A DNA stretch of 64,000 nucleotides from Sclerurus mexicanus (taxonomy: Eukaryota; Chordata; Aves; Passeriformes; Furnariidae), in the NCBI GenBank assembly GCA_013396755.1, contig VWZF01006076.1, positions 62,001 through 126,000 of the forward strand, read 5' to 3'. The notes under the pieces were generated by a model. That model saw only the letters and a list, made by a program, of their open reading frames with translations. It was not told where the DNA came from and ran no database searches. Of this stretch, positions 36,858 to 48,690 are shown one piece after another. Both the position numbers and the translations under genes were made by a program. How positions within the stretch are numbered: the first letter of the stretch is position 1; every line of letters begins with the position of its first letter.

Positions 36858-37599
36858 AATGCATCCAAAATCCCTCTCTATCATCATTAACATTTATCAT
36901 TGCTAATGAAATTACTTGCTTAATCGTTTTAACCTTGATGCTACCCTGGATAAAAGACCTATGATGTATCTGAAAGGAATAACTACACATTTGATACAGT
37001 TGAAAAGATAGCACTAATTTATTTTAGTCTGATTTATGATCAGTACTGCACTGCATGATGTGCTTCTTTGTACATCATTTAGGGTCTATGGGATAAATAA
37101 TTGCTGTGCTCTCCATCCCAGAAGCTGCATGTAGGGCACTGTGTGGGGTGTCATGATTTTAGTTTCCAAACAATATGGGTGTGTTTGATCAATAAAAAGG
37201 CAGTTATGTTTGCAGCAGCAGGTGTTCATGCTACTGCCCCTCCATTGTGCGTAACACCTGCCATGGATATTGGTGTGCTCCCACCATGGGGAGATGCTGA
37301 GACAAGATCATCTGAGAGGCTTGCAGCAGTGGGGGAGAAGAAACAAGGGGCTTCTGGAGTGCCAGGTGTCAGCTCCATCAGAATGACAGAAGAGGCTTAA
37401 TCAGGATTTTCATACTTGTTTTCTTCTAAGAGAAGTCACCTCCAAAATCTTTTCCCTTTTGGCCACCAGAATAACTGCTCAGGGCCCAGATTTCCCCCCA
37501 AAAGATGCCCAGGTTTAAAAGCTGCCTTTGTAATTGTGCTGGGCAGTCTGACAGTGAAACAAGATATGCTGCATTATTTTTGGTTCTTAAGTTTAATTT
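36858..37599. other. Unique non-coding sequence, no gene seen
   Basis: No exon, mobile element or CpG cluster was recognised. A 99-codon open frame at 37101-37400 has no known domain. Confidence 0.45.
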
Positions 37600-38900
37600 A
37601 GGATGACTTTTTCAGCCATACCGTAATCGCATAACACATCTCCAATCTGCAGAGAGGACTGGATCATTAGGATAATTAGCAGCCATTAAGAGTATAGGAT
37701 AATATCACTGTAAAGCTGTGCAGATGTTCTGTATTCTTCAGGTCTCTGTCAAAGGAGGAAATTTAACATATGTCAAGTCCTGTCAGTAATGTCTACTTTA
37801 TCCCCGTAGCAATATAGGAAGCTTGGAAGGATTCATCAGGCTAGACTCAGAACATTTTTTCCTTCCTTCTTTTCCAGTTTAAGGAAAAAAAAAAAGTGTT
37901 TTCTTCAAAAAAATCAGTAGAGGGATTTTTCTCTTGCTCCATTACCTCCTCCCAGTGTCTGGACTCAGAGGTATAAAATCATGAGCTCTCGCCAGTTGTT
38001 ATTTCTCTCTGAATTCTAACTTGCCTTTTTGTCTCTTGCATTTAGTCAGCCTATGGTCATCAATTCTGCGTTACCCAGACCTGTCTAACCTGTCATATTT
38101 TACTCCAGAAAATGCAAGGGATGGTTCTGTGTAACTGTTCCCATCTGTGATAGCTGTGACACCAGAACTGGACCTTGTACACCCACAGTCCCAGCTGGCA
38201 CAGCTGTCCCTACAGTATGGTCACATTTTGAATGAGATTTATACCTGGGTGACCCCTGACACTTCTGGATAAATGCAGATCTTAGTGATTTTACACAACA
38301 TTTTCAATTAATTTTTTATTGTTCTCTTTCTTAGAGAAACATGGCTGCTTTATCATGTCGCAATACATAATTTTAGACTGCAGTGTTTAGATATTGCCTC
38401 CTTCTCTCAAACATATATTTTAAGGTTTTTGTCGTTTTAGACAGCATCTATGAAATAGATTTCCAGATGATTTGAATGGATACCAAAAGGTATTTTAAGT
38501 CTTAATGTTAGATTTAGTTCATATCTTTCACTCATCCTCCCTTGAAAAATGCTTTCAAAATGCAGGGCTCTGGTCCTCTATCTGAATGATTGGCACAAAG
38601 ATTTAATAATCTCTTTTGTCTTTATGGCAGTTCCATTTGTTGCAATTTAAGCATCAGTCTCCAGTGAGCCTGAGTCAAAAACTTTATTTAATATGAGCCA
38701 GCTAAATATAATTTCCCATTTCTTTGATCTCCACTATTTTAATTTGCTTCTTATCAGGTACCTGTAGGGCTAATAGATACAGTTGATGGTTTGCTGCTTA
38801 CGGACAGATCTCATTTAAGCTGCCTGCGTTATTGTTGGTGAGATACTGCAGCATTCTTCTCATTATGGATGTGTTAGTATAGGTTAGAGATGCTGCTAAC
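37600..38900. promoter_or_regulatory. Candidate conserved regulatory region (AT-rich, 1.3 kb)
   Basis: This long AT-rich tract has almost no open frames, no transposable element and little simple sequence beyond an A-run near 37890. It carries repeated TAAT, ATTAGGATAATTAG-like and CAATTAATTT sites. The texture is that of a cluster of conserved non-coding elements. Conservation is not demonstrated. Confidence 0.25.
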
Positions 38901-40689
38901 AAACACCCTGCAGCTATTGTGGGTAAGGGTTTTGCTTCTGAATCTCCTTCCAGAAACTTCTGTAAAATATAAGGAAGGGATTTGATGAACAACGTCTGAA
39001 GTCAGTGCCTGTTGGTTAACGCTGTGGTTCCTACCTCAGTCACCGTAACGTGGCCGTGGATGGATGCTGAGCAACCACAGGCATGCCAAGCTGTCACACT
39101 GATGATATGAACATTTGCCTTTTGTCCCATGGCAGCAGTTGGGATCGCTGGGTCAGGATCAGGCCTCTCAGGCTGCCATGCCCTCTGCTCAGCCCAAGGT
39201 GTTTTGTGCCACTCCACTGGGCAGACTGGTGCCCCAGTGTTATATTTGTAGCACGTACTCTTAGCTGTGAAGTTGCAGGGAGAGCAGCCCTTCCTCAGTA
39301 GCGTCAAAGGCAGGTGTAAGCCAGGCAAGGATGACAGAAATGCCAAGAACTGAGTGTGGCCATCATGTGTCCCAGCAGCCTGCACTTACCTGCCTGTCTC
39401 CACAGCAAGGGCCACGCTTTGTGTGCAAATTGCACCCTGAAATGCCTTTCCTGGAGGCAGCTGGAGAAAAGTGGAGCATCTAAATCACCAGGGGGTTTTT
39501 TTGCTGCATTACTTGTTACTAAGAGCAGCAAGAGGCAAATAGCCCTTCAAAATCCCGGGAGGAAAGCACCTCGGGAACAAGTGTGAAGTGCAGGATAGAG
39601 GTGCCAGGCTCGATCAATGTTTTGTGCTATTGCCTGTACCCACTGGAGATTTAACCTGCTGTTCGCATTTCCCTTTGCCTGAAGATGAGTGTTGAGAATT
39701 CGTGAAAGTAGCTCAGTCCCTGTGTCCTCCTCACCTATGCAAACCACCTGAGCATGTATTTGTAGAAGAAAAAAGCAGCCAGACTTTCATGTTGTGGATT
39801 TTGATGCTTTTGTTCAGCAGCCTGATAAGGACCTGGGTGCTTGTGAAGTACAGATCAGTTGTGTGCATGTACAAGTACATTATACTAATTATAGCCAATT
39901 TGAAAACCAAACTCTCCTGCACTATTTAAAACACAATAAACAGCTTTGCTCCCTAAGTGTTAATCATCTCCTGCTGTTCAGTCTCTGAAGCTAAAACCCT
40001 CTATTCACTTCAAAACACTCTCGGTAACCAAGTGTGACATCGCAAAAAGGATTTTGAGGACTTCAGTCTGGGAAATAGCAGATGTGTTTAGGAGAATAAA
40101 ACCACCAAGGTCTTTGGATCTACAAAGAAACTCCAGGCAAGAGGAGAAGAAATGAAAAAAAACGAAAAAACCCTAGTCAGCCTAAGTGGAAGTGCTCTAA
40201 AATTAGATTTCTCAAGTCTCTCTAGAAGATGGTGCAGGCATTGTGTAGGTGCCTGCATGCCTGGAGGAGTGCAGGAGGGGAGGGAGAGGAGGTGTTGGTC
40301 TGTGTGTGCTCCAGACAGCCCCAGCCATGTGCCATGTGCATTTGGAGGACGACACAGAGGGAGCATGGCTGTTGCTTTTCTTCAAAGTCCCAATGGGAGA
40401 ATGGGCACATCTCTGGGTCAGTTACATGAAAGCTGTACACTCCCAACATATTTCATCACTGGGACGCAATGAATTATCTGCTGTACAGATGTACCTGTCT
40501 CCCACAGAGAGCACTGATGTAGCTGGGGATGTGGGGTGCTGCTGGGGGCCTTTGGCCCACTGGGGGTGAGGCTTGCAGGGGGCTCCTGCTGGGCAGAGGG
40601 AGTTGGACAGTCTCTCCCAGTCTGGCTCCAGCTTTCTCAGCCACTGTGGAGATCAGATTCTGCCACACCATCACTGCTGTGAGATGGAG
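38901..40689. other. Unique non-coding sequence, no gene seen
   Basis: Base composition is ordinary. Several overlapping open frames of about 100 codons on both strands (39.0-39.5 and 40.1-40.6 kb) lack domains and look random. Confidence 0.45.
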
Positions 40690-41010
40690 TGTATTATTAA
40701 GCTGAACCTAGACATGAAGAAAAGGTTGAGAAATTGCTATAATCGCTGACCCATGCATTTATTATAATTGAGTACATTAGCCTTAATTTTATAATTTCTA
40801 AATTAGCTTTTCAGATTTACAGATGGCCTTAATTGCTTCATGGAAGGAGTGAGACTTTAACAAAGCTAAATGCCTAACGACTGTATCAGTTACATCTGTA
40901 TCAGTAGGTTCGTTCATAATATAATGCTGCCAATTTAGATCAAGCACATCGTTTAGAAAATGCATTGTTGAAACATCAAAGTTACTTAAAGTCATTCTAG
41001 CTAGTAAGAA
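40690..41010. promoter_or_regulatory. Candidate conserved regulatory block with repeated 10-mer
   Basis: This AT-rich, repeat-free block contains CTGTATCAGT twice (40881-40890 and 40896-40905, 15 bases apart). It also has several TAATT cores between 40760 and 40830. Spaced identical short motifs inside AT-rich unique DNA are typical of enhancers. No coding potential was recognised. Confidence 0.3.
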
Positions 41011-44000
41011 AACCCCCCAAAACTCAACTGGAAGTTTCCACGTGCAGGTTCCTCCCTATGCTGAAGACTGTGCATTTTAAGCACTATTTTAGTGCTTACA
41101 GAAGGCATTAGCATGCAAACACCCAACCTGAAATTCTCTCTCTTGACTAACAAAAGCCTCTCTGTATCTGAGTTCTCATCCAGAATCTGGAGACATTCTC
41201 TGCAATTTTTATGCCAATCTGTGAAGCAATTTCAATATTGATATTATAATCTTCAATGTGGCTTTCTCTTGGACCTGCTGGAAGGATGTTCCAGTTTCTA
41301 GTCCCACATCCTGGTGGGGGAGGGACATCTAGATGGGAGCTGTTCAATCTGGAGATGCATATTTGAGGTTTTGGAAACCATGTTCTTACCGGACAGTGCT
41401 GGAGAGTAACCAAACCCCTAACCTTTATTTATTTGTCGCAAATCTAGTAACTAGGAAAAGGTTCCTCCAGTCCATTAAGAGATATGATGAGTGGTTTCAG
41501 GGGGCTGATGGGCTCTGCTTACTGGAACTAGCTGTAAGGAAGTAGATGATAAAAACTCTGTTGCCTTTCAACTTATATTAGTTTGGTTTGGTTTGATTTG
41601 GGGTTTTTTAAGGCATAGAAATGCAGAACCCCTCCATCACTCTTAAAACCTTATTTTCCTTTTAAATATATTGCTGAGATTTGAAGTCAGGCCAACTGGC
41701 ACATTGCCAGTTTTCAGATTTTTTTCTTCATTATTGAGAAATGCTGGACTCTAACACTGAAATTCCTTTGTTGTTAATGACTGCAAGGTGAATATTTTAA
41801 TGCTTTCCCTGAAACTTTGATGTTTGGCCTTCTTCACAGGTAGCATTTGCTGAAGGCACTGAAGTTCCTGAAGTGGAACCAACTGTATGCAGGGTCAGCT
41901 ACTATGGCCACAAAATTGCTGCTGTACTAAACTTCTTAGAGCAAGTTGTTAAGGCTGCAATTTTACTTTTGAATACTTTTATTCAAAGTAGAAGGGATAT
42001 GAATTAGAGGTTGTAGTTGTCTCATCTTTATCTAGAGGAAGTAAATTGAAGGGAGTAGAAAAACAAGGGTTGAAAAGTAATTTATTCAAAAGAAAAGAGA
42101 ATTTTATATATTTGGGATTATTAATATGCAGCAGTGGTATCTGTGCTTGAGAAGAAAGTGAACATAGAGACTTCAGCAGACAGCTCTGCTACAACACATG
42201 ACATTATGGTATGTTTGATTGTCAGTAGTACTCCATGACAGACATTGAACTGGGACAGGCAAGACCAATTTACACATGTTTTTATTTGAAGATGGCAAAC
42301 GTTTCTTTTCAGATGTAGGTGCTTTGATTGAAGCTTAGAAAGGGAACTCAGATCTAAAGTAGGCAGCAACAAGCGGTATAGCTACATTAAATATCTTTTT
42401 CCCTTCCATCTTCCATTTCAAAATATCGGTGCTGTTCTCTTCTGCTCTGGGATGAATTCTTTCTACCTTTCCTCCCCTTCCTGCCTCAGAAGAAAACTTT
42501 GTGAATAATTTGATGATGGGGGTATTGTTGAAGGTAAAGAGCAGAGCCATGGCCATGACCTAGCGTGAACTTCCACATTATGGGCTATTTTAGTCTCTGT
42601 GGCTACATCAAAAATTTCCCCTGTGACTTGGCAATCTTTTCCTGGGGAAAGTTTTGTTTTAAACTATCCATACATTTCTATAAAAACTTAGATTTAATGC
42701 ATGCTTTTTCCAAGGTCAGGAGAGGAGAAAACAAACGTCAAATAGAGAATTCTCTGGCGTTCTGGTCCCAGTGGGACCTAGGTTATTTTCAGAAATTGTG
42801 GACCTGTTTAATGTGATTTTTATTAGTATACTTTTAAACAACTTATCTTGTTGCTTACTCAGTTAGTTACGAATCTGAAATACCCCTGAGAAAAGGGAAA
42901 AAAACCTCGAACAAACAACAACCCCACAAAAAACCCCTCAAAGAACCAGTGTGTGAATAACAGATAATATTTCTGACGGTGGTGATTTTAAAGGTGTCAC
43001 CCATGAGTCGTAGCATTCACGTGCAGGTGAGCTCTGGTGCCCCTCAGATTTATGCTGCTACATTCCTAATAACAGGAATCAGAGGGAGTTGAGGAAACCT
43101 TTACAGAAGTAGTTCACTCTGCTGTCACTGTACCAATTTCCACTGTCTAATCTTTCACCTCCACGGCCTCCACTGGATGCAACAGTTCCCTTAAGGGCAG
43201 GGTAACAACGACTTCCCAGCGTGTAAGGATGTATCCCAAACCCATTAAATCTTTCAGCTCATTTTTTTTGTTGGAGTACCTGGCCTGGAGGCTTTAGCAT
43301 TAAATTTTCCTAAGGCCACTGAAGGCTTCTTCAGTTACAAGTACTGGAAGGAGTCTGAGAGTCCATTTAAACTGTGCATGACCCTTTTGTCTTGATCACT
43401 GACTTCATCTGACTTGAGCTGTGCTTTTTTTTCCTTAAAGATTGCCACGTTAAAGGCTATAAATATCAAAGGTATAGAGAAAAGGAAAAGCAACAGGACA
43501 AAAAGGGTCTCTTTGAGGATCTATAAAGACCAGAAAGACAGTTTCTTCCTTTGTTTTCTCTTTTTTTTTTTTTTCCTGCAGAGGTATATGAACAATAAGA
43601 GATAAATTCAATGGACTTCTTGAAGATTTTAGTATTCCTCCATTCAGCATAGGCAGAGTTAGAGGGATCTGAGGTCTGAATAAGACCTGTGGGCATCCGT
43701 CATGTGATGATGATGCAGAAATGAATATGGCTGGTAGTCATGACATAACCAAAAGCAGCCTTTTTGATTTGCAAGAGGTTGCAGTACAGATGATAATGAT
43801 CAGATTGGAAGCTTTAATGGGATGATTTGTACTGCACCCTTTGATGTTTGATAACAATCAACACCCTTTTATATCTAATAATATAGAAACAGCAGCTCCA
43901 AGCTGTGATTGAATCCTGGTAAAGGACATCCTCCTCCTCCCTGCAGCTGTCCTGCCCTACTGAATCTCATCTGCCTGGTTCATGTAGAAGATTTTTTTGC

Positions 44001-44013
44001 TGTAAGCTGGAAA
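41011..44013. other. Unique non-coding sequence with minor simple repeats
   Basis: No gene was recognised. Simple repeats are a (GTTTG)n pentamer at 41581-41600, an A/C-rich tract at 42897-42944 and a T14 run at 43561-43574. The T-run followed by CTGCAG looks like a splice acceptor, but no recognisable exon follows. Confidence 0.45.
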
Positions 44014-44057
44014 CCCACAATTAAATGAGGGAATGCCCCACAATTAAATGAGGGAAT
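44014..44057. repeat. Two-copy tandem duplication, period 23
   Basis: CCCACAATTAAATGAGGGAAT occurs at 44014-44034 and identically at 44037-44057. The identity of the two copies suggests a recent local duplication. Confidence 0.9.
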
Positions 44058-44825
44058 TTTTTATCCTAACCAGTCCTATAATGATTGCACTACCACTCAG
44101 AGGAGAAATGCCTCACAAAACAGCACCAGATTTTTCCAAGTCCCACTGAAGTTCTCTTCTTCACTGAGACTTGGAAGAAGTCTGGCATGATGTTTTGTCA
44201 GGCACTAGGAGTTAGGGTTCCCTGGCATTCACATCAGGGGATTTTGGGGGAAAGGAAAAGCCCTATCCTGGATTCCCAAGGAACTGAGTCCATGCATGTG
44301 ACCCCAGTTCATTTCAGACTGGGGAGTCAAGGTAAATCCACAATGCCATCACGCTAGGGCTGGGCATCTGAGCTTGGAGGGACTTTGCAGCTCCTGTGTG
44401 ACACACACTGAGTGTTTCAGGCTGGAGAGGAGTTCACTTTCACCTACCCCAGGTCTTTTCGGATAAAAGTCTTCCAACTGTAATCTTTGGGGTTTCAAAT
44501 TTTGGATTTAAATGGAGCTCTTTCTTTTTGCACTGAGAAAATAGCAGGGTTGGTGACAAGCATGTCTGCCATAAACCTGTAGGAGGCAGGACTGCAGATG
44601 AACTGCCTGCACTCTCAGGGTTTTCCTTCAGGCTTCTTAGTAATGAGGCAAATGTGATCCCAGGTGAGTGTTCCCAAGAAGTTGGGAAAATGGTCACTTT
44701 CTGTGGCAGTGGGGTGTTCTCTGGAACATGGTGGGGATTTTAGGGGCATTCAAGAAAGAGACTCCAATGGAAATGACGCCAGGGTAAACACAGGGATGGT
44801 GCAGTTTGGTTGCATCACAGTATCA
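44058..44825. other. Unique non-coding sequence, no gene seen
   Basis: No exon or RNA gene was recognised. The right end may contain more of the adjacent ancient CR1 element at a divergence too high to see by eye. Confidence 0.4.
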
Positions 44826-45205
44826 GAACCACCTCCTTGTTTATCCCAGCATAATGAAAGTGGAGAGGGGATGTGAATTGCTGTCTATAAATACATCAGA
44901 GAAGTAAACACCAGGGAGAGAAAGGAAAGAAGCTAGTTCAGCTAGAGGACAGTGCTGGCACAAGAACAAATTGGTAATAAACTGGCTGTGAATAAATTTC
45001 AGATGGAAATTAGAAGCAGCTTTTTAATCAGTAAAAAGGTGATGTTCTGGAAAAGCCTTTCACTGGGATTTTGGGGGCAAACCCCTAACTAGTTTGCAGA
45101 TGGATCTTAATCAATTTATTAATGTGATTGTGTGATGTGGTTGTCTCTAATATCAAGGGACTGGGCTCCTTGACCTGTACATCCCTTTAGTGCTATGTTC
45201 CTCCA
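44826..45205 (+). mobile_element. Ancient CR1/L3-type LINE remnant (3' end)
   Basis: The sequence follows the 3' end of old CR1 (L3-like) elements known from turtles, crocodilians and mammals, rather than the avian CR1 copies elsewhere in the window. Landmarks in order are CTGTCTATAAATACATCAGAG, AACACCAGGGAG, GGCACAAGAACAAA, AAACTGGCTGTGAATAAATT, GGAAATTAGAAGCAGC, TTCTGGAAAAGCC, GGGGGCAAA and AAGGGACTGGGCTCCTTGAC. Translated, these match the ORF2 C-terminal pattern YKYI..INTRE, then GTRTN..KLA, LEIRR, FWN and VVGAK. Many stops and indels show it is long dead. Confidence 0.85.
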
Positions 45206-48189
45206 TGTTATATTTAGTAATTTTCTCTGAATTGCTGATGTACACTGAGCACAGAGAAATGCTCTATTCTTGTAGTGCAATGTTATTTTTCAAAAAGCAT
45301 ATCAAACTGTAAATGCACAGGGATGAGCATAGTGCTAGGCACCTTTTTATTTAACCCGCTTTTAAAGGAAACCTGGGGACTAAATGGCTTTAGTCACTCA
45401 GAGGATATTGGCCATATCTCTCCACACTCCATAACTAATTTAATTTCTGAAACTTGTGCTTCCAAGAAATATTGGCTGCTTAGGATCGGGAGTGTTAGAG
45501 GATATATAATATTCAAGGTTACTGTATGATTAAGGACAGCAAGCTGCCATCACATACACTAGGTGTTAGCACAGCCTTGTCCACAAAAAGATCAGAAACT
45601 AATCATTACTCTTGCTACTTCCCATAGTGGTAGACAATTCAAGCAATAGAGAAAGCAATTTCTTACTTAGAAATTGTTTTGCCTTTTTTCCTTTGAACAT
45701 CTAGAACCATCACTCTTGGGTCCCTCCCTTCTGATCGATTGATTGACAGTTTCAATGGAAAAAGGAGTTGGCTGCTAAAAAAAACCCAGACCCCTCTCTC
45801 TAGTTTTGTACTTGGGAATGTGAGTTTTAAAATGAATCCTGTGAGACTAATTGAATGTGATTGGCATCTGCCACTGGTACAGTGAGGAGAGGAAAGACCT
45901 TCATTCCCGACAGGGAGAAAACCGACACCTTGCAAAAAACTATTCTTTTACCTTCATTCATCATCTCTCAGAGTTCTCAACAATAGCTAAATAACAGGAA
46001 ATAAATTCTGCACTCTGAGTCTGCTTTCTGAAATGCCAGAAAGCAAATCAACAGCCTGGCTCTTCCTAGGCTAGGAGGTCTCAGAAATTAAGTCAAGCTA
46101 TGATGAATGTACCATAATGCTGAAATTCCAACAATGATTACTGTGTAAACATTATAAACAACTAGTCTGAGGGAATAATTTGTTTTGCATTGAACACAGT
46201 GCTCTAGTTGTGACTGTCAGCAGAATCTAATACTGGTCCCAAAACTCATTTTTATTTTAAAAAAGGTGTAATAAGCAGATCAAAGAATGTGAGAGGAGAA
46301 AGAAATTTAAAATAGAAATGCATATAAGTTCAGAAAACATCCTCTGCACGAAGGATTTGCAATCGTAAAACAAAATACGCTTATGTAGATTTTAAAAGGT
46401 TTTTTGCCTCTTATTGACTCTTGTGTGTAACAAAGGTTTTTGCATTTGAGCACTGGATTCTGCTTTGCACCCCGGTGCAATGGGAGGCACGGGGCTGCTC
46501 ATGCTGGCAAGTGTGAAAGTGGAGGCATAACGTTCATACAAGTTGGATTTATTTTGTGTCTCCAGTTGATAATTGCCTCAAATTTTGACAGAGCTCTGAT
46601 ACATCAGATTTGTGACATGTCTGCCAATGGCCTGTGCAACACATGCAGTGTGACTGCTCTGCTCACGTGCAGAGGTTGCTGCTTTGGAGCTGTATCAGCA
46701 GTGGCTGCTTGCTCAGAGCACGATGAATTAGCAGTTCCATTACTAGGAAGGAAACAGGGATCTACTGTCGAAGTACATTGAATCAGTAGGCTTCCTACAA
46801 CGGCTGGGGAGGAGCCACAGATTTCCATTATGTCCTAGTCCCTTTAAGTGAATTATTCTTTTTGATGTTGGAGTCTATTTTCCTTCTAGCCATGGGGAAG
46901 TGTTCGGAGGGAAAACCCAAATTAAATGGTGTTTTACAGGTTCTTGACTTAGGTAGTGTGTTTCCATCTGATACTCTTCTTCTCTGAACCGTGTAGCCAA
47001 CTTTGTAAAATTTCCTTTGTTGAGCATGATATGCAAATATGGAACAATTTTTTTCTAAAGTCTGCATTTTGCCAGGGGAAGAAAGGGAATACAGCCTGAT
47101 GCATGCTTAGGATTCAAACTGGAAAGTAGTCTCTCAAATCACAAATGTATCTTTTAATATAGGTACAACTCATTTCATTACTTGCCAGACTAAATTAATG
47201 TGTTTGAGCATTTCTGTTTGGTGATGCTGATACCACTCCTGGGTCCTTCAGTATCTACTCTGTGCTCTTTGCAGCCTGATGCTTCAGCAACAGTAAACTG
47301 AGCTTCTGTAAGAGCCCAGCCGAGGGATTTTGACACAAGAAGTTATTTCTAAAAAACATGATGTTGAACTAATCTACCATGGAAAAATCTCCTGCTGCAA
47401 TGGATTTTCCCCATGCCCTGGCAGAGGCTTGTTAGGAAAAGGGAGCGAGTGGGTTTCAAAGCGTTGCTTTGAGGGTGTTGTGAGGAGAGATGCTGTGCAG
47501 GAGGGGATGGGGAGAGGGCACCACAGGGACTACAGCTCTGCTTGCCCCTCATCTGTAAATTTCCAAGGCAGGAGTTCATCCTAGAAAATCACTTGATTTG
47601 CAGAGGGAGAAGGAGCAAAGAGGAGCTGAGATTTCAGCTGGGCACAGGCCCCTGGAAATGAATGCTTGAGTATGGCCAGCAAAGGCTGTGAAGCTCCTGT
47701 CCTTGGAGGCACTGTCCTCTGGGTTGCTGTTGCTCCAGTTAAACCCCACTTCCTTGAAGTATATTAATTCTGTTTTCTTTTCAGTGGTAAAAAGTGTCAG
47801 TATTACAAATGTGCAGCACTGAAGCTCGTAGCAGCCCTGGTTGTATAACCAGGTGCCATGTTGTAGGTATAATGATGAATTTTAAAAAGGAATGTAAGCA
47901 ACCGAATACTGCAGAAATTTCTACAGGGATTTGAAAGATTTCTGGAGTAAGCTGAGTTCAGTTTTGCAGATGTTCAGTGCAAGGAGACACCTGGGACAGA
48001 CCACAAATAGCTAATTAAAACCAAGAAGAGTACCAGGAAGCCTGATGATATGGGCAGAGGAAATGTGGGCACCAATGTCTTCTCTGCTAGTGAGGAGTCA
48101 ATGTGAGTAGGAACAGGCTGCGAACTGTATCCCAGCTTGCCATCCCTTCTCTTGTTTGGTGTAAGGGAGAAGCAGGAGGGAGAGGGTCA
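45206..48189. other. Unique non-coding sequence, no gene seen
   Basis: No recognisable exon, RNA gene or recent mobile element was found. A 113-codon open frame at 46440-46781 is Cys and Ala rich, resembles no family I know and is overlapped by an antisense open frame. Confidence 0.45.
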
Positions 48190-48690
48190 AGGTGCTCATC
48201 TCAGAAGCCTGGGAACAAGGTCTGTTGAGCACTTTGGGAGGAGGCACACAGAGCAGAGCAACCTTTGCTAAGGCTGAAGAAGAAATGAGCACAGTGTGTG
48301 CTGCATAATGAGAGCTCGGGTCAGTCACAGACAATCAGTAGGGATGAAGCCCAGGCTGGCCAACCCTGCTGAAGGGAGGACAGGAAGCTGAGCTGTGGGC
48401 CAGGGAGATGGGCAGTGAGGCAGCAGGGTCCGGAAGGGATCAAGAAAAGAGTTGGTGGTGAGAGGCGGACTTGAATTTTTGCTCTAGCCAAACTGCTCAC
48501 AAGCTGACAGCTGGACATCCAGGGGTAACGTCAGGGAGACAGGATGAGCCTCTCACTGGGACTCCCCGAGACAGGTCTGTATTGGAGAGGCAAATCTGAG
48601 TTGTCAGCATGGAAATGGCAGCTGAATTTGTGCTGGCAGTAGAGGGGGGACCCAGCACCAACCCTTGCAATCCTGCAGGAAGGAGAATAA
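48190..48690 (-). mobile_element. Ancient LINE-2 (L2) RT remnant, antisense
   Basis: On the minus strand, 48632-48586 encodes HKFSCHFHADNSDLPL. This aligns with the L2 RT palm motif, which normally reads like HG.SYHFYADDTQLYL, so the active-site YADD has decayed to HADN. Upstream, a GLVLGPPLY-like stretch fits the GSVLGPLLF motif after a frame change. Downstream, SSCLPDV (one frame) and WMSSCQL (the next frame) fit the L2 SSCL.DI..WMSS.QL pattern. The core call covers about 48480-48680. Extension left to about 48190 rests on weaker matches such as an AAH..LISSSAL stretch. Frameshifts and stops show great age. Confidence 0.6.

Noticed and set aside
43550..43600. Poly(T) tract ending in CTGCAG as a splice acceptor
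   Set aside because: The following sequence shows no coding exon or matching donor.
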